A stretch of DNA of 64,000 nucleotides from Norana najaformis. Taxonomy: Eukaryota; Annelida; Clitellata; Crassiclitellata; Hormogastridae. Under the pieces are notes generated by a model. That model was not told the DNA's origin. It did no database searches and saw only the letters and a list, made by a program, of their open reading frames with translations. Shown here piece by piece: positions 33,897 to 44,664 of this stretch. Every line of letters begins with the position of its first letter. The first letter of the stretch is position 1. The stretch lies in NCBI GenBank assembly GCA_964023275.1, contig OZ029916.1:23282453-23346452 (forward strand), read 5' to 3'. The position numbers were made by a program, and so were the translations under genes.

Positions 33897-34820
33897 ATGG
33901 TCAGGTGCTACAAGAGAAAATCTGATCGAGGAAAATACGGTTTGGACAAATTGACTGAAGCACTGGAGAAACTCAGAGCTGGAGAACTAAGCAAGCGGGA
34001 GGCTGAGTTATTGTACGGCATCCCAAGAAAAGCACTTACTAGACATTTATGCAATCTTGTTTCAAAGCCAGGACATCTAGGTCGTTATGCCTGTGTTCTT
34101 GGTGCAGAGTTAGAGAATGTTCTTTCCCGACATGTTTTGCAGATGCAGCAGATGATGTTTGGGTTCACCACTACTGAAATAGCCTACGCCAGCTTGCGTA
34201 TGAAATTTCAGAACTACATAAGTTGCCTCATCCTTTTAGAATAGGAGGTCACAAAGCTGGTAAAGACTGGTTGGCAGGTTTTCTCAAACGTCATTGTGAG
34301 ATATAAATAAGGAATCCCGAACATAAAAGCATGAATCGTGCTATATCTTTCAACAAGCCAAATGTTGACAATTTTTTACGATCTATAAAGAGGTGCTTGT
34401 CAAGGAGCAGTACACTGCAAAACACATCTGGAACGTCAATGAAACGGGTATTACTGCTGTTCATAGATCTGGAAAAATTTTGGCCAAGCGTGGTCTCAAC
34501 CAGGTGGGAAAAATAACTAGCGGTGAAAAAGGCGTAACAACGACAGTGATCTGTGCTATCAGTGCAGCTGGTGAGTACTTGCCACCGATGTGGATTTTCC
34601 GCATAAAACGGATGATGGATATCTTGCTCAGAGGTGCGCCTCCAGGCACTGTTGGCTGATGTAGTGAAAATGGATGGGTGACTTCAGATTTATTTCTGAA
34701 ATGGCTGCAGCATTTTTCAAGATATGTGAAGCCTACTCTGCAGGATAAAGTGATTCTTTTTGTTGATGGCCATATTTCTCATAAGTCTTTGGCAGCACAG
34801 TGGTTAGAGTCCCCATAAAA
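33897..34820 (+). pseudogene. Pogo/Tigger-type transposase, broken
   Basis: The ATG at 33897 starts RCYKRKSDRGKYGLDKLTEA and then ALEKLRAGELSKREAELLYG, a Psq/CENP-B-type helix-turn-helix. The frame breaks near 34240. The DDE domain follows in another frame: HIWNVNETGI, where the usual first Asp (NVDETG) is Asn, then LAKRGLNQVGKITSGEKG, AISAAGEYLPPMWIF, and FVDGHISHKSL with the second Asp. Stops at about 34657 and 34815 end it before the last acidic residue. It is dead, by both frame breaks and the Asp-to-Asn change. Confidence 0.85.
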
Positions 34821-36539
34821 CTTATTTATTGGGTAATTCTTCTCCGCTGTAACTGTAACCTACAGTAACACAGGAAGACGTTATTGGCGGGGTCACCGTG
34901 CAAACTGGGCTCAAAGCCCCAGGCCGTCCTTGGGCGGTACGCGCGACGGGGTCAGTAAGTGCAAACATTTTACATATGCTACTGGTAGTACTGGTTAGAC
35001 AATATAAGAACTTCTATAGCATCATTTGTAATGGTCAAGGCATCAGTCGATGGTTGCTCCTAAGCAAAATCATTTTCCAAGCAAAAGGAGATAAAGGTTA
35101 ATCAACCAGAGGGATGATCAATCCATAACTGGGAATATAACCGCACTTAAAAATAGAACCATGAGGGAGTATATTATTAAAATAATTGTAAAAATTACTA
35201 ATATCAGAATCGACAGTTATGCAGTGAATAAAATTTCTACCTAGGAACATTTGCATTTGATCGCATGTACGTTGTTGGATTTCAGTAGTCATATTTTTGC
35301 CTCAGCCAAAGTATCCATTGACCCTCAGGACCATGCTTATGATGCATTTCTATACAGCCATGTAAACAAGTGTGTTACCTTGCATTACCTGTTTTGTACT
35401 GTATTCTTGTAATTGTGAATTTACTTATTTTCAGAATTGCTGAAGAAAACAGATAACGCTTTGCAAATAAACTGTGAAATGCTTATTGAAACGCTGACAT
35501 TCAGTTTCCTTTTGAACAAGAGCAATAGAACATACATTATGCTTACAGTTGAGTAGGTTTACATCATTTTTTATGTACTTGTTTCAAGCATTGGATGTGT
35601 TAGAGAAAAAATGAGCCAGAATTTAAAATTCATTTCACACAAAAAACGATCTTCAATTACAATTCAGCAAGATCGGCCAATATTTGTCGTGCACCAGATG
35701 AAACACAGGCAGGACACACAGTTGCAAGATACCAGCCCACAGAAGATGTTGTAGCGCTCAAGAATAAACTGTCACATAAACCTTACACTTCAGGTCAGGC
35801 CACAGAACTTGAATCATTGAAAAAATCTGGAACTACAGAGTATGCAAAAGTGGACAAGAGGGGCGGGGTAAAGTGGAGCAGTCCTCAAGACTAGCCTTCA
35901 GTGGAAATCAGTTGAGAGAAAACATGTTGCAATCCTATGCACACACGTCATTTCCAGTTCGAAGTGTTGCCAAAGTTGAAATGAACAAACAATCTCGCAT
36001 TCCAATATTCAAACCAAAGACCAAAACACATAAGGACTTGACATTCACAGAGGGCTTAACAGATGCTAAAAGAATCAACTGCACCGAATACATTCCAAGG
36101 CATGTGCCACCAACCAAGAGCACTAAAATTCCAACCACGTGTTATGTATCACCACCCAACCGTGTTATCTTGTTAGGTACCTCAGGTGGATCCATCAGGT
36201 CTTGCAGTCACTCAAGAACATGCAGGAAAATAAATAAAGGTGATACGATTTGTCCAAGTGATGAAGAAATGGATTTGAGCAGCTCATTGAAGACGTCAGG
36301 ACAAGATCCTGTAGCCAGTTATAGTGTACATGAGCCTGTCCTGCAGCCACCCATGTAGGTCTGCAAACAAAACAGCTTCTGAGCCCAGAGAAAGGGCTCA
36401 TGGAATTAAATGCTACTTCTCGAACCACTGGCTTTCCATTTCAAAGCTAAAACAGATTTTATTGTGTTTCATCTCATTCTTTTATTCTTTGACTGCAAAG
36501 ATACTGGTTGTGGGCATGGTGGTTGCATTCTGGATTGTG
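34821..36539. other. No gene assigned; unassigned ORF 35873-36358
   Basis: The segment after the pogo DDE scrap holds an open frame at 35873-36358 without an ATG at its start (first ATG at codon 18). It is Ser/Thr/Lys-rich with no recognised motif. A minus-strand open frame at 35098-35292 also has no recognised family. 34870-34950 is locally G+C-rich. Confidence 0.3.
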
Positions 36540-37057
36540 TATCCCCTCTGCAACCCTTCAATATTTCATTGGCTTCATCTAGCAGAATACTTCTGCCATA
36601 TCCCTCTTCAGTCTATCCCCTCTGCAACCCTTCAATATTTCATTGGCTTCATCTAGCAGAATACTTCTGCCATATCCCTCTTCAGTCTATCCCCTCTGCA
36701 ACCCTTCAATATTTCATTGGCTTCATCTAGCAGAATACTTCTGCCATATCCCTCTTCAGTCTATCCCCTCTGCAACCCTTCAATATTTCATTGGCTTCAT
36801 CTAGCAGAATACTTCTGCCATATCCCTCTTCAGTCTATCCCCTCTGCAACCCTTCAATATTTCATTGGCTTCATCTAGCAGAATACTTCTGCCATATCCC
36901 TCTTCAGTCTATCCCCTCTGCAACCCTTCAATATTTCATTGGCTTCATCTAGCAGAATACTTCTGCCATATCCCTCTTCAGTCTATCCCCTCTGCAACCC
37001 TTCAATATTTCATTGGCTTCATCTAGCAGAATACTTCTGCCATATCCCTCTTCAGTC
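36540..37057 (+). repeat. Seven perfect 74-bp tandem repeats
   Basis: Units start at 36540, 36614, 36688, 36762, 36836, 36910 and 36984. Each begins TATCCCCTCTGCAACCCTTC and ends CCCTCTTCAGTC, and no difference between units is visible. Because 74 is not a multiple of three, all frames are sampled in turn, so the overlapping ORFs here are artefacts. The identity points to a very recent expansion or to an assembly effect. Confidence 0.97.
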
Positions 37058-37205
37058 TTCACAAGAACATCCTGAAAATCAGAGGGGGATTTGGAAACGA
37101 ATCTGGACCTTTCTGCGTTTAATGAGTTGCCTCATAACCAGAGGATTAATTGTAATTGTAATTGTAATCTGACATTTATAAAGGGCCACTTCAAGAATAG
37201 ACTCA

Positions 37206-39400
37206 TCAGTAGCGCTCCCGACCCGAACCAGTGAGACCACTGGCAATTAATACAGACTTCAGGCGCTTGCGAAACTGCAGAAGAGACAAACTGAGGAATA
37301 TTAGCCGAAGCTCTCGGGAAAGGCGATTCCAGCTATTGGGTCCAACATAGGCAAAGCTTCTAGACTGCGCTGTAGCAGTGCGCATACGAGGGACAGTCAG
37401 AAGTCCAAAGGAGGCCGACCGGAGAGTGCTACGGCCTGGAACCAAGGAGACCGAAATGCAGAAGTCCCTAAGATATGATGGAGCAGAGCCAACAAGACAA
37501 TTACGCATAAGCGTTAGGATCTTGAACTGGATACGCTGCTGAATTGGAAGCCAGTGTAGTGTCCCGTATAAAGGAAGTTATATGGCCATACCTGGGAACG
37601 CCTCCAATAAGACGGGCAGAAGCATTGAGAACAGATTGAAGCTTGGAAATATTGGCAAGTGAGAGTCAAGCAAAGATAGCGTTACCAAAGTCCACCCTAG
37701 TGCAGATAAGGGCATGAATTAGAGTAGTAACGGCATGAAAGGAGAGGGAGCGGCGGATGGTACGAAGCTGACGAAGGTGGTAAATGCATGAGCGGGAGAC
37801 ACTGTTAACATGATCGGTCGAGGAGAGTTCCCGGTCCAGAACAACCCCAAGATCACGGACTTTGGAACAGAATAGAATGTCCGGAAACCTCTGGCGTAAG
37901 GATGATGAATCAATCTTTGCCAGCTGAGCACGACCACCAAGCCAGATGAACTGGGTCTTAGCAGAGTTCAGTCGGAGGCGATTAGAGGACATCCAGAGAC
38001 CAAGGGCAGATGTTGCGTCAAGAATACTCTCAACCAGAGAGGAAGCCGCTTCCGCTGGGCCATGAACGAAGGCCTGAGTGTCGTCTGCATACTGATGGAC
38101 AGCAACACCCATAGGAAGGAGAACCCGTGCCAGGTCGGCAGTGTACAGAATGTAGAGGAGAGGGGCCAGAACAGAACCCTGAGGAAGGCCAAAAGGTATA
38201 AGGGACCAGGCGGAACGTGTAGGCCCAAAGATAACAGAATGAGAGCGGTCTGAGAGGAAAGACTGAAATCAAAGAAGGGCCGTATCAGTAATGCCAAAAG
38301 ATTTTTCTAGACGCTCCAAAAGGATAGAGTGATCCACAGTGTCAAAAGCAGCACTAACATCATAGAGGGCAAGAAGAGTAACATGTCCACGGTCAAAAGC
38401 TCCAAAGACGTCAGTCTTTGGAGCTTTTGACCGTGGACATGTTACTCTCCAGGAGACGTGTAATAAGTGATTCAGTAGAGTGGAACTTCCTAAATCCGGA
38501 TTGAAGAGGAGGCATGAGGGAGTTAGAGTCAAGGTAGTCGACCAGTTGGACGGACACACATCTTTCAAGAAGCTTAGAGAAGAAGGAAAGGTTAGAGATA
38601 GGTCGGTAGTTAGAGATATCATTGGGGTCAAGTCCCTGGCGCTTGAGAGAGGTAAAGACTACAGCACGTTTGTGAGAAGCCGGGATTGAACCCTGACCCA
38701 GGGAGGTATTACATAGCAAGTGTAAGAACGGAATTAAGTCATCTATAAAATCCTTGATTAAAAATGGTGGTAATAAGTCCAGTTCACAGGACTTAGCAGG
38801 TGACTCCAGCAGGAGCCGACGAAGGACGTCCAAAGGCAGAGACTTCCAGCATGAAAGCCTAGATGACGTAGGAGGAAAGGAAGGAGGAGGAGAACCATCA
38901 GTGGATTGGCGGATCGAGTTGATCTTCCCGCGCATGTAGTCGAGGTAGTCGTTCGCTGTGAACGGAGGCTGGGCCGGAGAGTTAGAAGCGGTAGAACGGC
39001 CGAGGACACCGGAGAGCGAAGACCAGAGCCGACGCGGATTGCTCCTCTCCCGCTCAATCAGTGACTCCCAGTATGCCATTTCTTTGGCTCGAAACTCCCG
39101 GTGCATTAAGCGAAGATGGTGGATCCAGTCGAGACGATCGGCAGGATCACGTGTTCGTCGATACCTTCGCTCGTGCCGCCTGACATCACGACGTAAAGTA
39201 CGGCAGGATCGGTCAAACCAAGGTGCTAACGGTCTCCGATGGGCCCGCTGCGGACGAAGCGGAAGGAGGTCATCGATGAGGAGGCGAACTGAAGAGTCAA
39301 AGAGAGCAAAGAGCTCTTCAGACGAGCGACCAGCGAGGGAGGAGAGGTCTCCGCAGAGAGGACTATTGTTCAGACCAGCACGGAATGCCTCACGGTCCAA
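37206..39400 (-). pseudogene. LINE reverse transcriptase, decayed
   Basis: In order: WFDRSCRTLRRDVRRHERRY linker, VLRRLLLESPAKSCELDLLP, ISNYRPISNLSFFSKLLERC, LQSGFRKFHSTESLI, ALYDVSAAFDTVDHS (first Asp), GLPQGSVLAPLLYILYTADL, the catalytic HQYADDTQAF, VRDLGVVLDRELS, and the C-terminal FAYVGPNSWNRLSRELR. Defects: an inverted duplication at 38375-38448, a stop after the DTALL segment near 38269, and a stop near 37666. Confidence 0.9.
38375..38448. repeat. 74-bp perfect palindrome inside LINE RT
   Basis: A 35-base arm (38375-38409) is exactly repeated inverted at 38414-38448 around the spacer GTCA. The left arm encodes the normal RT segment (VFGAFDRGHVTLL on the minus strand). The right arm is an extra inverted copy that breaks the frame. 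Confidence 0.93.
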
Positions 39401-39439
39401 GTTGTTCCAACCACGTACAAGCCGAAGCGCGTATGTTGG

Positions 39440-40260
39440 CTGGGTACATAGAAAAGGAACCTTGTATAGAAGAAGTCCATGGTCTGAGAGAGCTGGAGGT
39501 TCTACTATAACATCTGAGATGTTACAGTCATCACGGGTGATAATGACATCAAGCCAGCCCCCAGCACATGAGTAGATTCAGCGACATGCTGAATGAAGCC
39601 AAATTGGAAAAGCAGATCGTTGAAGCGGACAGACTCTGGAAGATCTGGGTTCTCGAGGTGAATGTTCAGGTCCCCGGTTATGATTAGCTGGCAGTTGAAG
39701 GTGGCGAAGACTTCCAGAAGCGAGGAGAACTCGGTGTAGAAGGTCGACGTAACAGGAGAGGAGCCTGGCCGGTAGAGGGCAAGAACGGTGACTGGACCAC
39801 GAGTCGTGGCGCAGGAGAGGCATAATGCTTCGAACGTGGAAACAGGGAGAGGAAGAGGGATCTTTTTGACCCGAAAATGTTCTCGATGGTATACAACAAT
39901 GCCACCATGATTTTGCGCAAGAGGATGCGAATCACGTGAGGGATCAACCGGGCGAGGAGCATCGAGGAATAGGTAGCCCGGAGGAGCAGCACGTCGAACC
40001 GGAACAGCAGAAGAAGAGGAGTGCCAAGACTCCGTGACGACGAGAATATCCAGATTATGCTGAGAGATAGAGTTGGCGATCTCCATAAACTTATTTCCCA
40101 GTGACCGAGCGTTCAGTGTCCCAAGTCTAAGTCCATCACTGCCACCCAGGTCTGAGGGCAGCCGAGAGGTAGGCGACGGAGCAGAGTCCAACGGTGTAGG
40201 CTGAGATTGGCAGGAGGGAGATGATAATCCAGGCCGTGAAGATGCCGGTCGCTATAGATG
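39440..40260 (-). pseudogene. LINE endonuclease domain
   Basis: This is an apurinic-type endonuclease of the exonuclease/endonuclease/phosphatase family, which nicks the target. It shows LRLGTLNARSLGNKFMEI, ILVVTESWHSS (catalytic Glu), GGIVVYHR, ALYRPGSS, LIITGDLNIHLENP (GDxN), WLDVIITRDDCN and PPALSDHGLL (SDH). A one-base slip in a G run near 39562 splits the open frame just before WLDVII. The chosen upstream limit is where the reading loses similarity. Confidence 0.88.
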
Positions 40261-40569
40261 AAGCTTGAATAGAGTCTTACGTAAGGAACGTCGAATGGTG
40301 AGAGCGGGTTGATTGTAGGTACGTAGCTCAGCGGAAGTGTACACACGAGTCGGAGGGGGGTGGGGAAGAAGCGGCCATCTTGTCAACTTAATTCAAACAA
40401 AATTAAGATAACACGCTCGTTAACCCAAGAACAAACAAGCCGTAGTAATCCACAAGTTAGATAGCGTAGGTATAATCCAACAGAAAACGCAAAAAACGCC
40501 CGAAGTTGACGAAAATCCGATGAAAATTCAAATACAAACGGGTCGGCAACAACACGCCGAAACGCAAAC

Positions 40570-40773
40570 ATGACGTCATATCAATTAATGCTCTTAACTC
40601 TGTTCTTGTGCTGCTGTGAAATTCTGTTTTCGACTTCAGAAAACTCGATTTATATCCCTGATTCAATGAAACCATATGTCACCAAACATCTTCAAAAACT
40701 AGCAAATGTACCGAGAAAGGTGTTTAAAAAAATGTATAGAATTTTTGAAAAGCGGGTTTTGTCATATGTTTAA
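40570..40773 (+). CDS. Possible small secreted peptide ORF
   Basis: 67 codons from an ATG in the palindrome TGACGTCA. The first 20 or so residues are hydrophobic (LMLLTLFLCCCEILF), like a signal peptide, followed by a basic tail (KHLQKLANVPRKVFKKMYRI). I do not recognise a family, and the ORF could be chance in an AT-rich region next to a LINE 5' end. Confidence 0.2.
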   Translation: MTSYQLMLLTLFLCCCEILFSTSENSIYIPDSMKPYVTKHLQKLANVPRKVFKKMYRIFEKRVLSYV

Positions 40774-41139
40774 CAAGTATCTCTTCTTGTATGTCTATTA
40801 ACCTGACTTTGTGTCCACAGTCAAGAGGTGGTTTAATGCTTTATTCACAAAAAGTTTAGGAAGCATTGGAAATGCCGTATCATATCTGTCTCTGTAGTCA
40901 CAGGAACAAACAATTTTAATAAGGACCATTTTTAATAAATGTCATGTGCTTTTAAAACTTTGTTGCCATATGTTGGTTTTAAGTGCTAAATTCAAAGGTT
41001 GAAATGGATTTTTGGATAAAAAGTTTTATGTTTTGTCATTAAATGATCAGTTTATGCCATTTCAACTCTGACTAGTGGCATCAGGGCATAATCATAAAAC
41101 AATTAGGTGAAATTTCAGAAGGGGCTTTCTGGGAACTTA

Positions 41140-41215
41140 GTAAAACTTCCGATAGAGGAAATATGATGACGGCGCTGTGGAAGCCGTTGGATTAGATAGA
41201 TTAGACCATCACGTA
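41140..41215 (+). mobile_element. LINE 3'-end scrap
   Basis: The segment around AGAGGAAATATGATGACGGCGC followed by TGTGGAAG resembles the 3' UTR end of the LINE scrap at 27670-27700 (TGATAACGGCGCTATAGAAG). Confidence 0.45.
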
Positions 41216-41284
41216 AAAAACATGTTTAACAAACTTATACAGCGCCTTTGGGAGGTTCTATTAGGCTAGGCCTATAAAGACACG

Positions 41285-42000
41285 TACATCTCTTCAAACA
41301 CTGCAGGCCAACCACTGTACATTAAGTATCCCATATCCAACAAGTGAGGCGTAGGGGAGGCGCTCATTTGCTTTCCTTTCTAGGCCCTTGAGCCGGCAAT
41401 GGAGGAATCCGAAGGTCCCGAACACACGAGGCCAGTGCATCGCAGGACTTGTCGTTTAATCGTAATCGTAATCGTAATCTCGAAATTTCTACAGCGCTCA
41501 ACGAAAGCTAAGTCGCGGGAACCAGCTTATTCACAGGCGCTCAGTCAAAACAAAATCGATAGGCAAAAGGGTCAAGATCCAGGAGTCAGGCACTCAGACA
41601 GTCGGACGGCTACGGTGGATGCTGTTTGAAACTGAAGCGAGAAGAGAGACAAGAGGAAGAGGAAGAATCAGGATAAGATTTCTGGAAAAGAAGTGTTTTC
41701 AGTTTTGAGTGAAAGACCTGCGCAGAAACTGAAAGAGGTGAAGTGTTGGTGAGTTCGTATGATTGACCAGACAACTGTCGCAATTCTGGCGGGAGTTTAT
41801 TCCAAAGGGGTGGGGCAGCTATGGCTATGGAGCGACGAGGCCAGTGCATCGCAGGACTTGTCGTTTACTTCCCAGCTGACGCCAGTAGCATACCAAATTA
41901 CATCTATACTGCTTGGTGACAGCGGCACGGTGTGCGCAAACGACGTCGAACCCTCAACTAAACCATTAATTGAACAAACGCGTTGCCGCTCGATATGCAC
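41285..42000 (-). mobile_element. SINE copy split by a LINE insertion
   Basis: 41285-41458 matches 24890-25040 (AAACACTGCAGG, GTATCCCATATCCAACAAGTG, GAGGCGTAGGGGAGG and others, in order). 41835-42000 matches the remainder (CTGCTTGGTGACAG, CACGGTGTGCGCAAACGA, then the B-box complement GTCGAACC). The two halves belong to one SINE, interrupted at 41459-41834. Confidence 0.8.
41459..41834 (-). mobile_element. 5'-truncated LINE insertion with 33-bp target duplication
   Basis: On the minus strand it encodes SIAIAAPPLWNKLPPELRQL and FHSKLKTLLFQKSYP, the L2/CR1-type C-terminus. A 3' UTR and an (ATTACG)n tail follow, which faces left. The same 33 bases of SINE sequence flank it (41426-41458 and 41835-41867), as expected for target-primed reverse transcription. 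Relatives of this family are at 44400-44870 and 57838-58218. Confidence 0.88.
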
Positions 42001-42009
42001 TCGACTGTA

Positions 42010-42600
42010 GCAAATAAATAGTAAAATCGTTGAAAAACAAAGTTCGGTTTCCTTCTGATCAAGAGCGTTCTTGAATGTAGACTTATGACTTGGTTTCCAG
42101 TATTAAATATTATGCTATTAATTAAGAAATTCTGCACAAATTAATTACTGTACATACATAGGCTAAGGCATGTATGTATTCGCAAGTATGTGTGTGTGCT
42201 TGTATGTACGTGTATGTATGTAGGCTATGTAAGGTTAATTTTGTGTGTGAGTCGTCTATGCGACCTTCCCTATTTATTTTGCGTGAAATGTCAGATTTCT
42301 GTTAAACGGAACGCAGACGCTTACATCGAATAGTTGTCGTTCCGCACTAGAATTAAGAAAAATTCATATGGCTTGTACCAGATAAACTGTAATCCCTTAA
42401 CAGGTACGTAACCTGCAGGCAGTTGCGATAATTTTCTGTTCCACACTTAAGGCAAATTTACCATTTCCATAAATGGACCGAGGTGCGCGTAAATGAGATG
42501 CGTTTCCTTACAGATGTGTACATGCATGCGTCCGTGCGTCTGCGTTCCGGCAGTGGTGCTATCTGGCGACTAATATGAGGACACTTTCCCCATAGCTAAC
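42010..42600. other. Intergenic with weak (TGTA)n
   Basis: No gene seen. 42170-42230 is an imperfect TGTATG repeat. Confidence 0.5.
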
Positions 42601-42604
42601 AGAA

Positions 42605-42730
42605 GGGGGATGAAAAGAGGGCGTAGAATAGAGGAGGGGTGGGAGACATTAGGAAGGGTAGGGACAAAGGAAGGACAGGGAGTGGGACAGGAAAGAAAGA
42701 GAGAGGAAGAGGGAGAAAAGGGAGCAACAG
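42605..42730. repeat. Purine-rich tract
   Basis: The plus strand is mostly G and A (GGGAGACATTAGGAAGGGTA and similar). Low complexity; the Glu/Arg/Lys-rich ORF over it is not convincing. Confidence 0.6.
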
Positions 42731-43124
42731 ATGATTTTCTTCAGCAGCGATTTTTGCGGCAACGCGATTCTTCAGCAGGGATATTTGCCGAACTAGCGCG
42801 CAGATGCTCTGCGTGGTATAGGTTACTTTATCAGAATTTTATATGATAGCTGGCTATTATCGATCTTGACATTGCTGTAATTGCAGATAAGGACGACAAA
42901 TGACACCGGGGTCATAGGTGAGACTCAGGCACCTGTGCTTCTGGCAATCGACGTTGCTATATGATCTTCGTCGAAATGTCTGTCCTTGACTTCACTGTTT
43001 CCAAGGTTACAGTGATTGTCCGCAAACGCGTCTTCCAGGGCCAGGGCAGATGGAGGTGCATCCATGTGCGCTTCTAGCCATTCGCAGAAGTTCAACAAGA
43101 CGCTATATAAATCCTTGGTAAATA

Positions 43125-43372
43125 CACGTACATATGCATGTATACGTTGGTATGTACGCATGTATGTAGGTGTATATATATATACATATATGTAGGAATA
43201 TATGTAGGTCCTACGTATGTATGTTTGAATGCACACTTGAATATGCATTTGTATGTACATATGTTTGCAGGTACATACGTATGTATGCACAAATGTATGT
43301 ATGTGCATATGAATGTAAGTATGTGCTTATGTAGGTATGCATGTAAGCATGAATGTGTATATGTATATTAAG
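43125..43372. repeat. (GTAT)n tetranucleotide microsatellite
   Basis: Imperfect ATGT/GTAT repeats with a TA core. ORFs on both strands made of Tyr, His, Ile, Thr or Met, Val, Cys residues are artefacts. Confidence 0.95.
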
Positions 43373-43385
43373 ACACTCACCTGTT

Positions 43386-43502
43386 TCAACTTGCTTATCC
43401 ACCGTAGCCTGGCTTCTGTTTTCTCTGACCTATCTGAATTCGAACTGGCTTCTCCCACTTGAAGCGACCATCGACTGATGACTTGGGCATTATTGTAACG
43501 CA
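43386..43502 (+). mobile_element. LINE 3'-UTR scrap
   Basis: Shares CTTGCTTAYCCACCGTAGCC, GAATTCGAMC and GACCATCGACTGATG with the LINE end at 27545-27680, in order. Confidence 0.7.
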
Positions 43503-44149
43503 AGAGCGTCGTAATTGTTTTAAAAATGGGGCGGATGATTCTTCAGCTGAGGAGAAGCTATTGAAGTTACCAGAAAGGTGGAAGATCGAATTTATTGAAG
43601 TATTGCACCGAAGAGTGGAAAGGCGCTATTTACCACGGATGACATAGATTTCAATTCCCATGGCATCTACTATACTTGCTACCATACAAGTCCATCCTCA
43701 TTTTAAGACAGGCAAACTATTAGTTACAACTGGACTGAAATCAAATCATTAAAAACAGTGATGCCATAAATTAAAATATAAAAATTATCTGTGAAGGAAA
43801 ATTAACAACCAGTGTGGATTAAAAGCAGTTAAAAACAGATTAAAAGAGTTACGTTATCGATCATAAATCATTCCTGAAGGGAGATTAAATGAACTGCTTG
43901 TGAGAACAAAGCTTGTTTTTTTCAACGGCCTTTTAAAAATGTTGTTTCAGGCAGATATCTTTGAAATTTAGATGACGGTGGCTCTACAGGAGGGGCAATG
44001 GGTCCTGTCCTCCAATTAAATCTTTGGCCTCTGGTGCTTCCTCTAAAAATCATAGGCCCCTTTGGTATATTTAAAAAAATGCTAACAGAGTTTGTAATGA
44101 ACTGAAGATTGTTTGGCTCCAAACACCCTAGGAAGTTCCTGACCCCTCA
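43503..44149. other. Intergenic, nothing recognised
   Basis: No supported gene. 43735-43860 is AT-rich with repeated AAAAACAG/TTAAAA words. Confidence 0.45.
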
Positions 44150-44345
44150 TTGTAATTGTAATCACATATTTAAATAGCGCCACCTGGAGAAACTCCTTAG
44201 AGGCGCTTCCAAACTGACAAGGCGAGACCACGATTGAACAAAATGTTTTTCAAGCGCTTATGCAAAAGAGGCAGAGATCGGCCATCTTGAGAGTTGCTAG
44301 GCAACCTATTTCAGAACGATGGACCAACCACAGCAAAGCCTGTAA
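44150..44345 (-). mobile_element. LINE 3'-end fragment
   Basis: Starts with the tail ATTGTAATTGTAATC, then ATATTTAAATAGCGCC, then AGAAACTCCTTAGAG, matching 18570 and 48170. On the minus strand it would be the last part of an L2-like element. Confidence 0.7.
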
Positions 44346-44399
44346 GCTGGGCTGCGGAGTTTCGACTTGCATTTTGGTTTTGGTTTAGGGTCCAACGCA

Positions 44400-44664
44400 T
44401 CTTAATTGTTCCATTGTCCTCGATTTTTCCACAGCGGCTTGAATTGACAAACAGACAAACGAAGACAGACACGCTCTCCAACCCCAAACACCACCCTTCA
44501 TAGCTGCCACGCTCTCTCCGTCTGACTTTTGGATCTTGACCTGGAACCAAACCTTTTGCCTATCGATTTTGTTTTGACTGAGCGCCTGTGAATAGGCTGG
44601 TCCCCGAGGCGCGGCTTTCGTTGGGCGCTGTAGAAATCTCGGAATTACGATTACGATTACGATT
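44400..44664 (+). mobile_element. LINE 3' fragment, plus orientation
   Basis: Carries the 3' UTR (TATCGATTTTGTTTTGACTG, AGCGCCTGTGAATA, TTTCGTTGGGCGCTGTAGAA) and an (ATTACG)n tail at 44643-44663. This is the family of the insertion at 41459-41834. Confidence 0.8.

Larger units (their letters stand above)
37146..40385 (-). mobile_element. Near-full-length L2/CR1-like LINE
   Basis: It runs on the minus strand from about 40385 (AAGATGGCCGCTTC near the 5' end) to an (ATTACA)n tail at 37146-37165. An endonuclease domain is followed by a reverse transcriptase. At about 3.2 kb it is close to the expected length for a single-ORF LINE. Frameshifts and stops make it inactive. No target duplication could be confirmed. 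Confidence 0.9.

Noticed and set aside
36540-37057. Could the regular repeats be a CRISPR array?
   Set aside because: Units are directly adjacent with no variable spacers, and the genome is animal.
36324-37172. Open frames across the 74-bp repeat array
   Set aside because: The unit length shifts the frame each time, so repeated peptides arise from the tandem array alone.
38958-39575. 205-codon plus-strand open frame
   Set aside because: Antisense shadow of the LINE endonuclease-RT coding region.
42925-43308. 127-codon minus-strand open frame
   Set aside because: Its first half is the GTAT microsatellite. The second half has no recognised family and lies next to LINE-tail-like words (TATATAAATCC).
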